In this document: piece by piece, positions 1-12,595 of the stretch
Layout of the letters: each line of letters starts with the position of its first letter
Numbering within the stretch: position 1 is the first letter of the stretch
Assembly (NCBI GenBank): GCA_018697195.1
Contig: CM031879.1
Coordinates: 42,147,378-42,211,377 of the forward strand
Direction of reading: 5' to 3'
Length of the DNA stretch: 64,000 nucleotides
From: Certhia americana
Lineage: Eukaryota; Chordata; Aves; Passeriformes; Certhiidae
Notes under the pieces: generated by a model
What the model saw: only the letters and a program-made list of their open reading frames with translations
Told to the model about the DNA's origin: nothing
The model's database searches: none
Position numbers and translations under genes: made by a program

Positions 1-3000
1 AGAATTCAGACAGTTTCCTTTCTATTTGAATTGCAACTCAAGTAGATTACCTAGATTTAACATTAACTTCCTTTAAAAACATTCAGACATGGATATTTAT
101 TGGTTGTAACAACCTGGAATATTTTTAGTCCATTAATGGCTTTTTCTAATGCAGTTGGGACTTAGTTGTTATAATAAGGAGCACCCCTCATGTCCCAAGG
201 CAGACAGTGGCAGCACTTAGAAATATCTGATGGTCAGTGGTAAGTGTATATAAGAGGTAAAAGAAAATAGCCTGAAAGTGTTAAGAGCTGAACAGACTTA
301 CTGTGTATTGAACAACAAAAATTATTTTTTTTTTTTCTCCTTCAGCAAGTACTTAGTTACTTTATTATAACTTAATACATACATGTGCAGTTGGGAGACA
401 GAAACGCTTCTGTATGAACCATAATTATTCCTTCTGCTCTCAAAATTACTGTAATTCTGTGCCTGAATTTTAAAATTACATTCAAAAGATAATATCAGCT
501 ATTGTCCTTGTTGCTGTTTGATCTGAATACTCAACTATGAATTCATTTTGGTGAATAGTATCTTAATTTATTTTTCAGGTCATTTTAAGTCACCTGCAAA
601 TTGCAGGCAAGTCTGAGCCATAATTTTTGTATTTAATTTTTTGAAAAAGATCTCAGTATTTCAGTTGGAAATACAGAAATTTTTACACTTGAAGTAATTG
701 TTTAATATTGTAATAACTGTATGTTTGATTGTCTATATTTTCTGCTCATGATATTAGAAACTACATTAGTATGTAAGGAGTCCCAGAATAAATAGCTTAA
801 AAATCTGTAGAGTTCTTGTATCTTTTTCATTAGTTAGTCCATGTCATTTATATTTTCTTCCTAGCTTAAAAATGGCTTGGCAGTTTGATTTTAGATTGAT
901 GTATGTCTTTTTTTGAAAAAGGTGGTGGTGGTAAAGTATGTTAAGAGGAATGCACAGGATTTTGTTCTATTGTTCTCTTACCTTTACACAAAACTGCTTA
1001 TAAACACTCCAGAACAGACTGGGCAGTGGCTATAGATTTTCAGTCATACAACTCCTTCTATTTCAAATCTGATAGTACTGTGCTGTCCTGTGCCATCTCA
1101 AGAAAGATTATTGTTTATGGCCATTATGGTATCATTTAATGCTCTTCATTAAAATTTCACTGTTTTAGCATACAGGTGGCATCAGGAAGACGAAACCAAA
1201 CAGATGCATATTATTGAGATGACAGGCAAAACAATCTGATCCTGACCTGCATCACTTGTTTTCACTGCAACTTCCCTTTGTCCCCCATTTTTCACACAGC
1301 CCATGAGTACTCATAAAAATACATAATTAAATCAAATTTTTACACACATACATAAATTTTGCAGAGTCAATTACTTGCCTAGGCCTGCCACTTTCATATT
1401 TTTAACTCTGATCATACTTGCAATGTGAGAAGCATCACTGCAGTATGCAGAGAAATTGTAATTCCAGTAATATATGCAGTGGAATATTTTTTCCAGCTTA
1501 AATTGATTATTCTCTTTATCTTTAGAATTATTGTGAAATGCTATGATTTTATTATCAGGCCTCTCGAGGTAGTTAGAATATTGTGTAATACTTTTATGAG
1601 TTCAGAAACCAGACTTTACTGTAAAAGAGTGGTTAACGCATATGGATACACCCCCAAAGTTTCCAGTAACAATTACATTCCAAGAAAGGTGCTAAATATA
1701 TTGCTACCAAGAATCTCCTAGTTTTTTCCTCCCTCAATCTTTGATGTCATTTGGGAGAGCCAAGAATTTTTGCTTCACCTACTTAAAACTTTTAAACGTG
1801 AAATAAAAATTTGCTTTAGATTTTTATCCTATGGAGGAAGTCTGATCCTGTAGCTATCACCTGGCAAAAATTCCCACTGTATTAAATGTGAGTCTTCCTT
1901 GTCAGGACTGCAGACTGTCAGGGCTGCAGTTATAGTCAGCCGTTTGTGGCAAAATTATTCCAAGTCCACACGAGGCTGCTGATGTTGTTATTCTAGCTGA
2001 AAACTTCACTACAAAGGCACAAACCCTTGAAAATAAAATTTGCAAGATCAGTTGTTCACATTTTATAATTCAGAGATGTAAACTGGTTGGTCATGTTAGG
2101 ATTACTGTTTTTATTTAGAGATGTGTTAACCTTTTAAGGTTGGGGATTTTTTTTTTTTTTAAACAAGTTCTTAATGTCAATTTTTTATGTGCTCAAAGCA
2201 AAAGCTGTAAATGGATTTAAAATCGTAATATACTTCTTTAAATTGGCATTATACTTACTACACAGTTTCTATCCACATTACTTTACAAAGTGAGAGCAGA
2301 TGATAATTGGGGTAGTTTGCAGGCAATAACAACCTGCATTTTCTCACAGGAGCCTTACTAACAGTGTGACATAAGGAAGGTAAAAGCAAATTGAATTAGA
2401 AAAACAGCAAACATTGTGTTTTATAACCCAAAATAAAATTCTTCAGCAGCAACTAGTCCTGTAATGTAATCCAATCTGTTTTAATACTGAGATTTTTCCA
2501 AGAAAGCAGGAAACAGTAAAGGGTAAGGCTTTCAAACCTCTGCTGTTTCGTTTACAGATCCCTTGTGTTAATTTAATGCTTCTAGGGAACTGGGGCTCTT
2601 TCTTTTTTCTCAGAATCCCTTCTCTAGGAAATACTGAGTGGTGTGGTGCTGAGAAACAGTCATGGTTTACAACAGATAAGCCAAAGGACCTGGCTTCAAA
2701 TTCCACACTTCTCTGAGAAAACAAAATACTCCAATGCGTGCTTCTCTCTAAAACGGACAATTTCTTATTAACAGGCTACGGAAAATTTACCTTAGAAGGA
2801 CCTTAGCAGACAACGTCCTGGGCCTTGACATTTTTCCCCTTCTCTTATCCCTCTACTGCATGCACCAGCATCTAGCAGTTCTGTGCAGTCAGGCTTTTTA
2901 AGCATAAAAGATAAATATTTACAGCTATTACTTTTGGAGCATTACCCTGAAAGTTTTACTGGCACAAAATTCACAGTCCTGCTGGTGTGAATCTGCCAAC

Positions 3001-3410
3001 TGCAGCCCCAGCAGATGCAATGTTCCCTTCCCACACCCTGCCAGTGCATTTTCCCCATGCTTAAAACACCCCCTCTCTTTCCCCAAACCAGAGATACCCA
3101 CCTGGATAACTGGACTTTGCAGCTGATTTTGTCTGGAAAAAACAGAATGAATTGCTTGCAAAAACCCAGCCTGGTTGATGTCAGCCGTGTGTGTTAGCAG
3201 CCCAGCTGCTGCAGCTTTCAGAGATGCCTGGGCAATGCGTGTTTTGGCCTCTCGCCGTTTCTTTTCCTTATTTTGTTAGTTCAAAAGAAGGGCTCACAGT
3301 GTGATTTCTGAAATTACAACAACCCTGGCTTCTGGGGTTTTCTTGTCAGTGAGGGTTTGGGGTGTAAGTTAGGGGTTTGAATCAGGCTGTGAGGCACCCC
3401 ATGGAGGGTG
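1..3410. other. Intronic, no feature recognised
   Basis: AT-rich unique-looking DNA. It has a 14-T run at 2147-2160 and only short open frames that lack recognisable domains. No CR1 or LTR was seen. Confidence 0.6.
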
Positions 3411-3680
3411 TCAGTGATGCCTTAAGTTTTAGCTTTTATATTTTTCAGATTCTGTGCTGTTTTGGTGGGTAGTTTTATGTTTCATATTAAGTGCTAGTGA
3501 GCTCTCTTCACAGAGTAGATAGACAAAACAATTCCTTTTCTACCTTGATACCAAGGACAAACTTTCAGGCCCAAGAACAAAAACAATGGTGAAGTAAGAA
3601 GGAAAACCAAGGAGGATAAATCTTCCTAGCCTGAAGCTGTGGTTGGACAACTGACTCTAATGTGCTAATGGACCAGAACT

Positions 3681-3687
3681 TATAAAA
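3681..3687 (+). promoter_or_regulatory. TATA box within the LTR
   Basis: TATAAAA sits about 110 bases before the LTR's AATAAA, the usual U3/R arrangement. Activity today is unknown. Confidence 0.5.
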
Positions 3688-3795
3688 GTGTGAGACCTCG
3701 TGACCAGGTGTCCATTTTGTGACCATTTTGGGTGGATCTTGGGTGTGGTCCAGCTGGGCTCTTATGCAGCCCAGGTGTACCCATTGAGGTCTTTT

Positions 3796-3801
3796 AATAA
3801 A
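3796..3801 (+). promoter_or_regulatory. LTR poly(A) signal AATAAA in sense orientation
   Basis: This canonical hexamer is followed by a T/GT-rich element inside the LTR. It lies in the sense direction within the CRADD intron, so it could in principle end transcripts early. Confidence 0.5.
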
Positions 3802-3866
3802 TACCTACTTTATCCTTTTGCTCTGTCTAGTCTCTGTCTAAGTCAGCCTTGAGAAGGTATCATCAG

Positions 3867-5431
3867 TAAGCAACCCCCACTGCCAGGCCCACACATGTTT
3901 GGGGAAGAGCAGCTGTCATGACAAAGCAGGAGGAGACATCTGGAAAGGGACCACTGCTAGGGACACGCCTGTGGGACCACTCCTGGTCCTTGGAAGGGCA
4001 GGAAGAACTAGATGTAGGGAGAAAGAATAAGGGAGGTACAGCAGGAAGGAGTAGCTGCCTGACCCCAGCTGCCTGTGCTGCCTGTCCTCCAGCAGACTGA
4101 GGGTGACAGAAAACAAGGGAAATTGAAGCTAGGAAGGGGGAGAAGTTAATCTTCTCCTCCCCCCCACCCCCACCAACTCTGAATTGAATGAATTGAATGA
4201 ATCTCTGAATCAGTAATTAATTTTGTGTTAATTTGCAGTAAAGTGAATTATATAAAATTCCTAGAGTTGGGACTGTTTTGCTTGCAAGAGGAAGAGAAAA
4301 GGAAAGATTACCAGCATGCTTTATAACCGGCAGGCTCTTCTGTCTTTTTGCCTGTAGTTTGCCTGGCATGGCATGAGATTCTCAAGAATTTTGTTCTCGT
4401 GGTACAGAATACCATGATAGACTACTACTTTTCCTATGGTCATTGGTTTTTTCATTACTGTGTAAAGGCAGGGAGAATATTCAAGGCTGAGCTGTATGCT
4501 CTCCGAGGCCCAGGGTACGCAAAACTCAGATTTGTGTGGTGGGAGCAGACATTTGGCCAAAGGGAAGAACATTGCCCTTTATCATAGGTTCTTGGTCCCA
4601 GTCCCACTGCTGGTGCCATACTGCTTAGGAAACAAAGTTCAGCAAGCAGTTGTAGTTGTGCCATCAAGAATCCTGTTGAAAGCCAGGGCAACTGCAGCTC
4701 CCCTGAAGTCATGTTCATGGTTTAGGCTTATCTCTGTGAAATTAACTGGTAGTTCATGGGATTAGACCTCGAGTGGAATGTTGTGGTACTCCAGAGATTT
4801 CCCAAGATCAACGAAATATTTTGAGAGTCTTCTTCAGGTTATATAAGCGGAGAGAGGGAAGTCTCAATGCTGCAGTAGATAAAACACTGCCCTGATTTTC
4901 TTCCTAAACCTTTCCTGAGTTTTGACGTAGGAGGGAGAGCTCTGCATCCATTTCATCAACAGGTTCAGTTTATGCTTGCAATGTTTATTATGTGAGCTAG
5001 TATTGAGGAACACCAGAAGAGAAAAAAACCCAGAGGAAATTCCAGTCTTAGAGGGTATAACATGCAGAATACTGTACTGATGCAATTTGTAGCAGTTTTA
5101 GAGCTTAAGTTTTCCTATGGCAAAAGAACTTGAATCCTGCAAAGAATTCTTGATAATATAAAAATATCACCCCTACCAATTATGGAAACAAACTTTGAAA
5201 AACAAATTAGCTAGTCAAAAATTTGTAAAATAAACTTCCTCTTCTGCCTCTGCTATTTCCAGATTTTTATTTTGTTTTGTCATTTTGTTGTGTAAACCCC
5301 TCAGGGTTGGCAGTGTTTTATGAAGTATCACTGATTTCTACTAAACCATGTGTTGACTCTTTGAAAAAACATATTGTGTGTCTATTTTTTTGTGTGTTTG
5401 AACAGACTTTGAGAAAATACAAACATAAAAG
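3867..5431. other. Intronic, no gene recognised
   Basis: Between the LTR and the first CR1 I see only the C-rich run and nine-base tandem near 4156-4202. Overlapping short open frames on both strands around 4320-4770 look like chance. Confidence 0.6.
4181..4202. repeat. Nine-base tandem GAATTGAAT
   Basis: There are two full copies and a partial third, directly after a C-rich run (4156-4174). Confidence 0.85.
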
Positions 5432-5938
5432 TCATAGAATCATAGCATAACCATTGGGTTGGAAGGGACCTTAAAGTTCACCTCATTCTAACCCCTCTGC
5501 CATGGGAGCTCATAGAATACCTTTTGCTGGACCAAATTGTTCAGAGCCCCATACAATCTGGCCTTGAGCACTTCCAGGGATGGGGCATCTACAACTTCTC
5601 TGGGCAACTGGTTCCAGTGCCTCACCATTCTCCGAGTAAAGAATTTCTTCCTAAAAAATAAATGTTAGGAAGAGTGTTTACATGTAAACATCTTCTTAAA
5701 TCTTAATCTGCCCTCTTTCAGTGTAAAGCCATTCCCCCTTGTTCTGCCACTACATGCCCTAGTCAAAAGTCCCTCTCTAGTTCTCTTGTGGCCTCCTTTA
5801 GGTACTGGAAGGTGCTATGAGGTCTCCAGCAAGTCTTGTCTTCTGTAGACTGAACAGTCCCAACTCTCTCAGTCTGTCTTCATACAATTCCAGCCCTGTG
5901 ATGATCTTCATGGCCCTTCTGGACTCATTCCAGGAGGT
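5432..5938 (-). mobile_element. CR1 LINE 3' fragment
   Basis: The plus strand starts with TCATAGAATCATAG and GGTTGGAAGGGACCTTAA, then runs through the CR1 3' region (GGGATGGGGCATCTACAACT, CAGTGCCTCACCATTCTC, CTCTCTCAGTCTG). This is the reverse complement of a CR1 3' end, so the element points left. It is 5'-truncated, as is usual for CR1, and carries an extra inverted segment near its middle (5664-5699). Confidence 0.93.
5664..5699. repeat. Fold-back palindrome inside CR1
   Basis: The core TGTTTACATGTAAACA (5675-5690) is a perfect 16-base palindrome. Flanking TTAGGAAGAG on the left pairs with TCTTCTTAA on the right with one mismatch and one bulged base, giving arms of about 17 bases. The left arm is also an inverted copy of the neighbouring CR1 string TTCTTCCTAA (5646-5655). 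Confidence 0.8.
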
Positions 5939-8900
5939 CTAAGGATGGTCATATGAAGGCAGACCAAAGTCCATGTGTCTCAGCAACTTGTTTCCAATTA
6001 GGATTGCAGCCCAATGGCTGAGGGAAAGCTGCAAGAAGACCTGTCCATAGCAGTAGGTATCTGCCATGCTTTTCCTGAAGGCTGGAACTTGGAAGCTTCA
6101 TTAGCTGCGGTTTGTGTCTTGGTGTTTTATGGCCTTCCATGATTTTTTTCTCTCCCTTACTTTGAGAACATGCTTGTTGGACTCTGGTGCCTGGAGGCTG
6201 TGATAGATTTAACTTTTGACCTGCTTTCCCACTGACTTGCATTTGACGCACTTCTGTTCCCCAAATATGGTTGACTTAAAGGAGAGAGATCAGTATACTC
6301 TCACCAAGGGTGTGGCCTCTGTGGCCATGTAATAAAAACATCAGCCTTCAAAGAGAAATTCCAGTTGTCCAAAGAGCTGTATGCAGGAAGACCCTTTCTC
6401 TTTAGTCTTTATCTCCTCTCAGGGTTCCTCCTAGGTTCAGGAGACCTAAGTGAGCTTTTTTTGCTTTTAGGATTGGATCTGTAAAGTCAGGAATGTTTCT
6501 GATAAAGAACAATGGCACGTGACTACGTGAAGGTGTCAGTTTGCTGTTATTTATATAAAGCTTTGCACAAAGACCTGAAGCAATTCCTTTGGCCAGTGTG
6601 CAACGCATGACAAACGAGCTTCATATGCAAAAAGGCAATGTCTATCTGTCTGTCTCTCTTGTATAAAATAGTCCCTAGCAGTTATACTGTGAATGGTTGC
6701 TTTCTGGCTGGCACAACTGTAAGCATTGTTTGTTTCTTTTCTGCATGGGATTAATCTGCACCATTCCTGTAGCCATTCAGCAGTAACCCAAAATAATGTG
6801 TGCCATGATGTGAATGTTGCATAACACGGGCAGTCTTCCAGATCTATCGAAAGAACTGCTTCATCTCTTCACTGGATTTTTTAGCAGAAGGAAAATAATA
6901 AAACTCTGCTCTCTGCATACCACATAGGTACAACATGCCCTATATCATGTTAAGTAGGGCTTATAGGGCTTATTAATTCATAGCTGCTGGTGTTTTTAAA
7001 ATTAAGATGAAAGTGAAAGATTTTTGAAAGGCCTTCCACTGCAAAATATGGGCTAAAACAAGTCAATCTTTATGCAAATTTGGTAATCCTTGTTTTTCAC
7101 AAAATACTTCTTCAGAGATGCAGCAAGGTTTTCTGCTTACACTGAAATTCTTGTTGTTTATCCCATTTTCTTTTGTTACATTGGTGGGAGGTACTGAAGT
7201 TGTATAAAACAAGCATTCAAAGAAATGTCTTAAAATCTAGAGTATATTCTATGAAAAGATTTTAAAGATGAAATTAATGTACGTTTTTTTTTACTTAAAT
7301 CTTAAGAGTGTGACCAAGTTGGACCTTCGACCTTGAAGATTGGCAGTTGTTAATATGAGAGTTTTGTGACTGACCATGTGAGGGGTAGTTATAGTCGCAT
7401 TGTTTTCCATTTACATATAATTCATTTACAAGCCAGAGCTTTGATATTTCAGGTTGATTTAGAAAGGTTGACTTCTGTCATGGTTGAATTCCAAGCTGTT
7501 GTGTGGCTTTACTTGTAAAAGCACTGCTCAGTCTGTTGCTAGAATCCAGCACAGTGGGAATAAACCAGCAGAGCCAAAGTCATCCTGCATGATCGATTTG
7601 CTGGTCGCAGTAACATGAGAAATGTAATATGAGAACCAGCCCTTGTGTTCTCAACAGTCACCATCTCCAGGTGTGGAGACCTTGATATATATGGGGCAAG
7701 GGAAAAGAAGATGATTATTTTACTTTTACTGCTAGCAAATTAAGCAGCAAAATTAATGGCTTCCCTAAAGTTTATGTCAGGTTCAGGAACTGAACTGTTA
7801 ACTCCCAGTCCACTGTCCTAACCACAGATGGTTTTTCCTATCATCAATTTTACCAAAATACATAACTTCAGAATACATGAATTTTAGGCTGTTGCAGTAA
7901 TGCCTCATTTTTGTAGTTATCACTGTTCCTAATGAATTTGCTGCAACTTATTTTAATGGGCTTTCAGTGTGCTGGTTAGGATTCCAGGATACTATTGTTT
8001 GTACTTCATAAAAACTCCATGCTGTCTTTCAACAGAAAGGTTTGGGTTTTTTAAAAAATCCTTTTAAGTACACTTCATAAAATAAAAAAGACAGCCATTA
8101 AAACTCAGCATTGAATAGCTTCTGCCAACTTTCAGTAAACATTTTTTTTATTTAAATTACGAATGGAAAAGATTTCCTGATCCTAGCATTTGTTCTCTTA
8201 CTATTCCAGGCAATCTCCTCCTGCTATGCCATTTGCAAAGTGATCGACATCCCATTAAGTTCTTTGTCTTCACTGCTGTCATTAAAATTATCTTCCAAAA
8301 CCACTGTGCAGCCAGGCTAACTTTAGTCTTCTAACTTCAGACTGAATTTCATTGTGGCCTGTTTATATCCACTCGTTCTTAAGTTAACACTGTTGTTTTG
8401 GTTAAATAGCTCTTTTTCTACCTCTGCAAAATATTTATGGAAAAACCTTGTAGCTCTCTTAGAAGTCTACCTCTTCCAAGGTTAACCAAGGGTCCTCTTC
8501 TTGTCGTGGCAAAGCCTATCTGTTCTTTTGACCACCATGGTAAACTTGCTGTGCACCAAACAAACTGAGACCAGTTTCCTTTAATATGGGTAATGAACAC
8601 CTTTGCTCAGTGCTCGAGGTGAACTCTTGACTTGTACAGCAAGAGCACTGCAGTGACCTTTGTCTAGCAGAAGCACAACTGATACACTTCAGCAGTGTCT
8701 TTTTCTTATGATTATATCAGGGTGATATAATGATATATAATATATATATGATTTTATCGGTGAGATTTTATGAGCTCCTCTTTGGTATTTCCAGCTTATT
8801 AGTTTCCAGTTTATAGCAGAAATTTGGCTTTCGGTCCTTCTGTTCATGGTCTTGCTTTTTCCATTGTAGCAATGCCTCAAGACCTCAGATATTTCTTCCT

Positions 8901-10039
8901 ATCTGATACCTTCTCAGGCCAGGGGAATATTTAATAAACTATTTTCTTTTAGTATCAAACTTTCCCCTTTGAAGTCCTGAACTTGTATTACAAGCATTTT
9001 GATTGTCTCTCTGTTTAGTGTAAACAAAACCAAAAAATGGTCTCACAAGTCATTATTTTCTTAATCCAATTGTTTTACAGAAAACTTTGCTCCTCCCAAA
9101 ATCAACCCTAAGAATACTCACCGTCTTCCTTGTTTAACTGTTTTTAGTAAAGAACATAGGATCACACATCCAGAAATAACTCAGCCCCTGCTGCTACTAG
9201 ATGCATTTGTTCTGCTATTTCTAACTCATAATTTAAAATCTTGTTTTCTACTATGAATTATGTCTTTTGAGTGTCAGTTAAAATTTTTTTGGGAGAAAAG
9301 AGGAAGAGATCTCCTTCAAAGGAACTGAGAATCTCCTGCACAGTGTCTTTCTCCTAAAAGGATTTCGTATTATTCATATTATTCCTTTTCATCCCATTGC
9401 CATTATTCATGTTCAGTTCTTGTCTACCATTTTTACTTTTTTTTTTCATCTTTCCCAAACATAGTTGTGCTCCAATCCTGACTGCACTTTCTGTTATCCC
9501 TGCAATATATTGCTTCACATTTAGCATCTGCAATTGAAATTCCATTATTTCTTCTCTGGACTATGACCTAAGTATTAGCACACAATCATTTCCCTTGTTT
9601 CTCACTAACCACATCCATTTCCCGTACCGGATTAGGCATAATCCTGTGTTTCCTCTCAATTACTGCACTCTATAGTATTGAATCTGTTTTCTTCCTCATT
9701 TTTCTTTTACTCACTGACATTCCTTTGCCCTCTGCCATATCTTTTAAGTGCAGTATTGTTCAAAAACCTAACTCCAAATTCCATATCCATTTGATATGTC
9801 ATTCTTACTTGTAGATCCAGTTAGGTGACAGGTTTTCAGCTGTTAAGGACAGTATGCCATTATGTATACCTCCTCCCTCCACAAATCTGACTCCTTTGTC
9901 ATCCATCTTTTCTACTGCCAGTGGAGCATCCTGCTTGCTCATGTTCTCTTTTTCTCCCCTTTACCATTTTCCTCATATTCCCTTTTCCTCCACTGCTCAT
10001 TCTATGCCTACATGATCACCTTTATTTTGGAGATTTTTC
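5939..10039. other. Intronic, no gene recognised
   Basis: AT-rich DNA with a small TA-rich patch (8721-8750). No further mobile element was recognised; ancient ones may be missed by eye. Confidence 0.6.
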
Positions 10040-11075
10040 ATACAATCATGGAAACATAGAGGTTAGAAAAGAGCCTTAAGATCACCAAGTACAACCATTA
10101 ACTCCGTACCATCGTGTTCACCACTAAACCATGTCCCTAAGCACTACATCTACATGTTTTTTGAGTACTTCCTGGGATGCTGATTTCACCACATCCTTGG
10201 ATAACCTGTTCTGATGCTTGCCTACTCTTTCAGTGAAGAAATTCTTCCTAATATCCAATCCAAACCTCCGCTGGTGCAACGTGAGGCTTTTTAATCTCGT
10301 TCTTGTTACTTGGGAAAAGAGACCAACCCACACCTGTCTACAGCTTCCTTTCAGGCAGTTGTAGAGACTGATAAGTTCCCCTCTAAACCTCTTTTGCTTT
10401 GGGCTAAACAACCCCAGTTCCCTTAACTGCTCCTCATAAGACTTGTGATCTTTAACCTTCATTGCCCTTCTCTGGACACTCCAGCACCTCAGTGTCTGTC
10501 CTGTAGTGAGGGGCTCAGAACAGGACACAATATTTGAGGCATGGCTTCGCAAGTGCTGAGTTCAGAGGGCAATCCCTGCCCTGGTCCTGCTGGCCACACT
10601 GGTGCTGACACAGGCCAGGATGCCCTTTGGCTTTCTTGACCACCTGGGCACACACTGGCTCATGTTCAGCTGCTGTTGAGCAGCATCTCCAGGTCCTTTC
10701 CTTCTGAGCAACTCCCCAGCAATTCTCCCCCTAGCCTGTAGCGCTGGATGGGGTTGTTGTGACCCAAGTGCAGCCTTGGCTCATTGACTCAGCCTGTCCA
10801 GATCACTCTGCAGAGCTTCCTACCCTCCAGCAGATCAATACTCCTGTCCAACGTAGTGATGTTTTCAAACTTACCGAGAGTACACTGTCCAGATTAAGTT
10901 CTAGCTGGACTTTGGAACTTCTGATTTTCTCCCTGTATAACCTCACAGCATCCTTGTAATCTTCCTTAGTTGCTTACCCCTTCTTCCAAAGGTCATAAAC
11001 TCTCCTTTGTTTTCCTGAGTTCCAGCCAAAACTCTATTCAGCCAGGCCAGTCTTCTTCCCTGCCAGCCAGTTACT
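10040..11075 (-). mobile_element. CR1 LINE, long 3' copy
   Basis: The copy reads as reverse-complement CR1. A degenerate tail (ATACAATCATGGAAACATAG) is followed by GAAATTCTTCCTAATATCCA, the CTGGACACTCCAGCACCTCA region, a stretch beginning GTCCTGCTGGCCACACTGGT, and TGGGGTTGTTGTGACCCAAG. The last part (about 10990-11075, with CAGCCAGGCCAGTCTTCTTC) seems to be more 5' CR1 sequence after an internal deletion. The left part is still open in the ORF2 frame. The right boundary is approximate. Confidence 0.9.
10124..10552 (-). pseudogene. CR1 ORF2 C-terminal remnant
   Basis: This is a 142-codon open frame on the minus strand inside the CR1 copy, ending at a TAG (10124-10126). Its conceptual product contains [31 protein letters not shown] and VLRDMV, which are typical of the C-terminus of avian CR1 ORF2, downstream of the reverse transcriptase domain. 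The frame opens at a TTG, has no promoter and lacks the endonuclease and reverse transcriptase catalytic parts. It is a dead fragment of a mobile element and not a host gene. Confidence 0.85.
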
Positions 11076-12581
11076 GAATTGCTTAATAGAAAGATTTAAC
11101 ACTGGGGAGTTGCACATAGCATAGTAAAAGTTGATAAATTTAATATTGCTTGCTATTGCATTAAAGGAACGTCTGACTACAATGCATACCAAAAACCCCC
11201 AGCATAGCAGCACTGCAGGAAAGAATTTTAATATTTGACTGCATGTATTAACAAGCTGCAATTTCTAAGAATATTTTCCTGAAAAATGAATATACTTCTG
11301 TAAATTGACTTCTACTGTCTGAAGCTTTCAAAAAGTTGAACTAATAGATAAAGGCAGTATATTTCTTTAATATGATTAATTCTAATACAATAAATTCTCT
11401 TTGGGTATTTGAGCCTGAAGGTGAAGGAAATGTTCAGAATTACTTCTTAACATTCATGGAAATATTTGACAGTAAATGGGAAATTATTAAAGGTTGTTAG
11501 TTGATGGAGTCACAGTCCAAGCTTTAAATTTTTATTCTTTCTCAAGACTGAGGAATATTTCACTATAGAACAGGAAAGTTTAAAGCTTTTGAAAAATTAG
11601 TGGACGATTTCCTCCCTCCCCAGAGAAACCCACATTAAAAATACATTAAAGTATAGGATATTGATGAACTATTTCAGTCTGATAGTTGAATAAGAGACCA
11701 AAATTTCTGTTACAATTGCAGGTGTTTCCTGCAGCTGAGTATGAAATTAAGTAGACTTTTAATAAGTTACAGTTGCTATTTGTTGAGTTTTTGCTGTTCC
11801 TAGTTTTTTTCTTAGTTATCCTTACTGTTTTCCAGGAATTCTGGAACTAAGAAATGTTCTACTTAGAATTTGAAAACATAAAGCCATCAATTCACTGAGT
11901 TTATTTTTAAGCATGGAAAGCAGTGAAACAGAGATTTCTAATTTTTTACTCTATGTGTTGTCTTTTAAATTGTTTAATATGGTTTAATTGCACTTCATGG
12001 AGCAAAAACCCGACAAACAGTAATTGCAGATATGTTCTTACTACATTAAACAAACTAATGCTGCTCTCTGAAAGAGAGTGATTTTACTAACAAAACAAAA
12101 AAGGAAGGGATAAGTAAATAGTTAAAGTTGATTTTTAGAGATACAGAAATTATGTAGTAGCTTGTTGTCATTCACTGTTCTTCTGTTAAACATACTGTCT
12201 TTTTATTCTCACTGGCTTCTGTGAAAGTAGGAGGTACCTGCTTTCCTATCATTTTTCTAATTACTTTCTGCATTAAACAAGCCAATCTTTCTCTTATTTT
12301 ATATTTTCACTTTTCCAAATGTTTCTTAGAAATATGCTATCTTTAGTCCTTTTCTGCATTTTTCATATACTCTCCACCCTCATTCTTTTTTTCTTCAGGC
12401 CTAAGTCCAGTGACACTCAGTATTCAGAGGAAACCATGGCAGTGTTTTCCTTAAGTTTGCACTTTCCTGTCCTGTTCTTAGTGAGGAAGTCAATCCCTCC
12501 ATCAGTCACTGGAGACTGCAAGTACATATTTATTATTATTGCCTACTATTTTACAAGTTATTTTAAATTTAAAAAAATAAA

Positions 12582-12595
12582 AGAGAGAGAGAGAG
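12582..12595. repeat. (GA)n microsatellite
   Basis: Seven GA units followed by GGAGGGAAGG, a short purine tract. Confidence 0.85.

Larger units (their letters stand above)
3415..3862 (+). mobile_element. Solo endogenous retroviral LTR, sense to CRADD
   Basis: The 448-base element begins TGATGCC and ends GGTATCA, which are imperfect inverted ends. It is flanked by the direct repeat TCAG (3411-3414 and 3863-3866), which fits a 4-base target-site duplication. Inside are a TATA box (TATAAAA, 3681-3687) and an AATAAA (3796-3801) about 110 bases later, followed by a T/GT-rich stretch (TTTTGCTCTGTCTAGTC). That is the U3-R-U5 order of an LTR read on the plus strand. No gag, pol or env sequence adjoins it, so it is a solo LTR. 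The 4-base duplication hints at an ERV1-like class, but I cannot name the family. The general wording of the element resembles LTRs common in songbird genomes. Confidence 0.75.
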
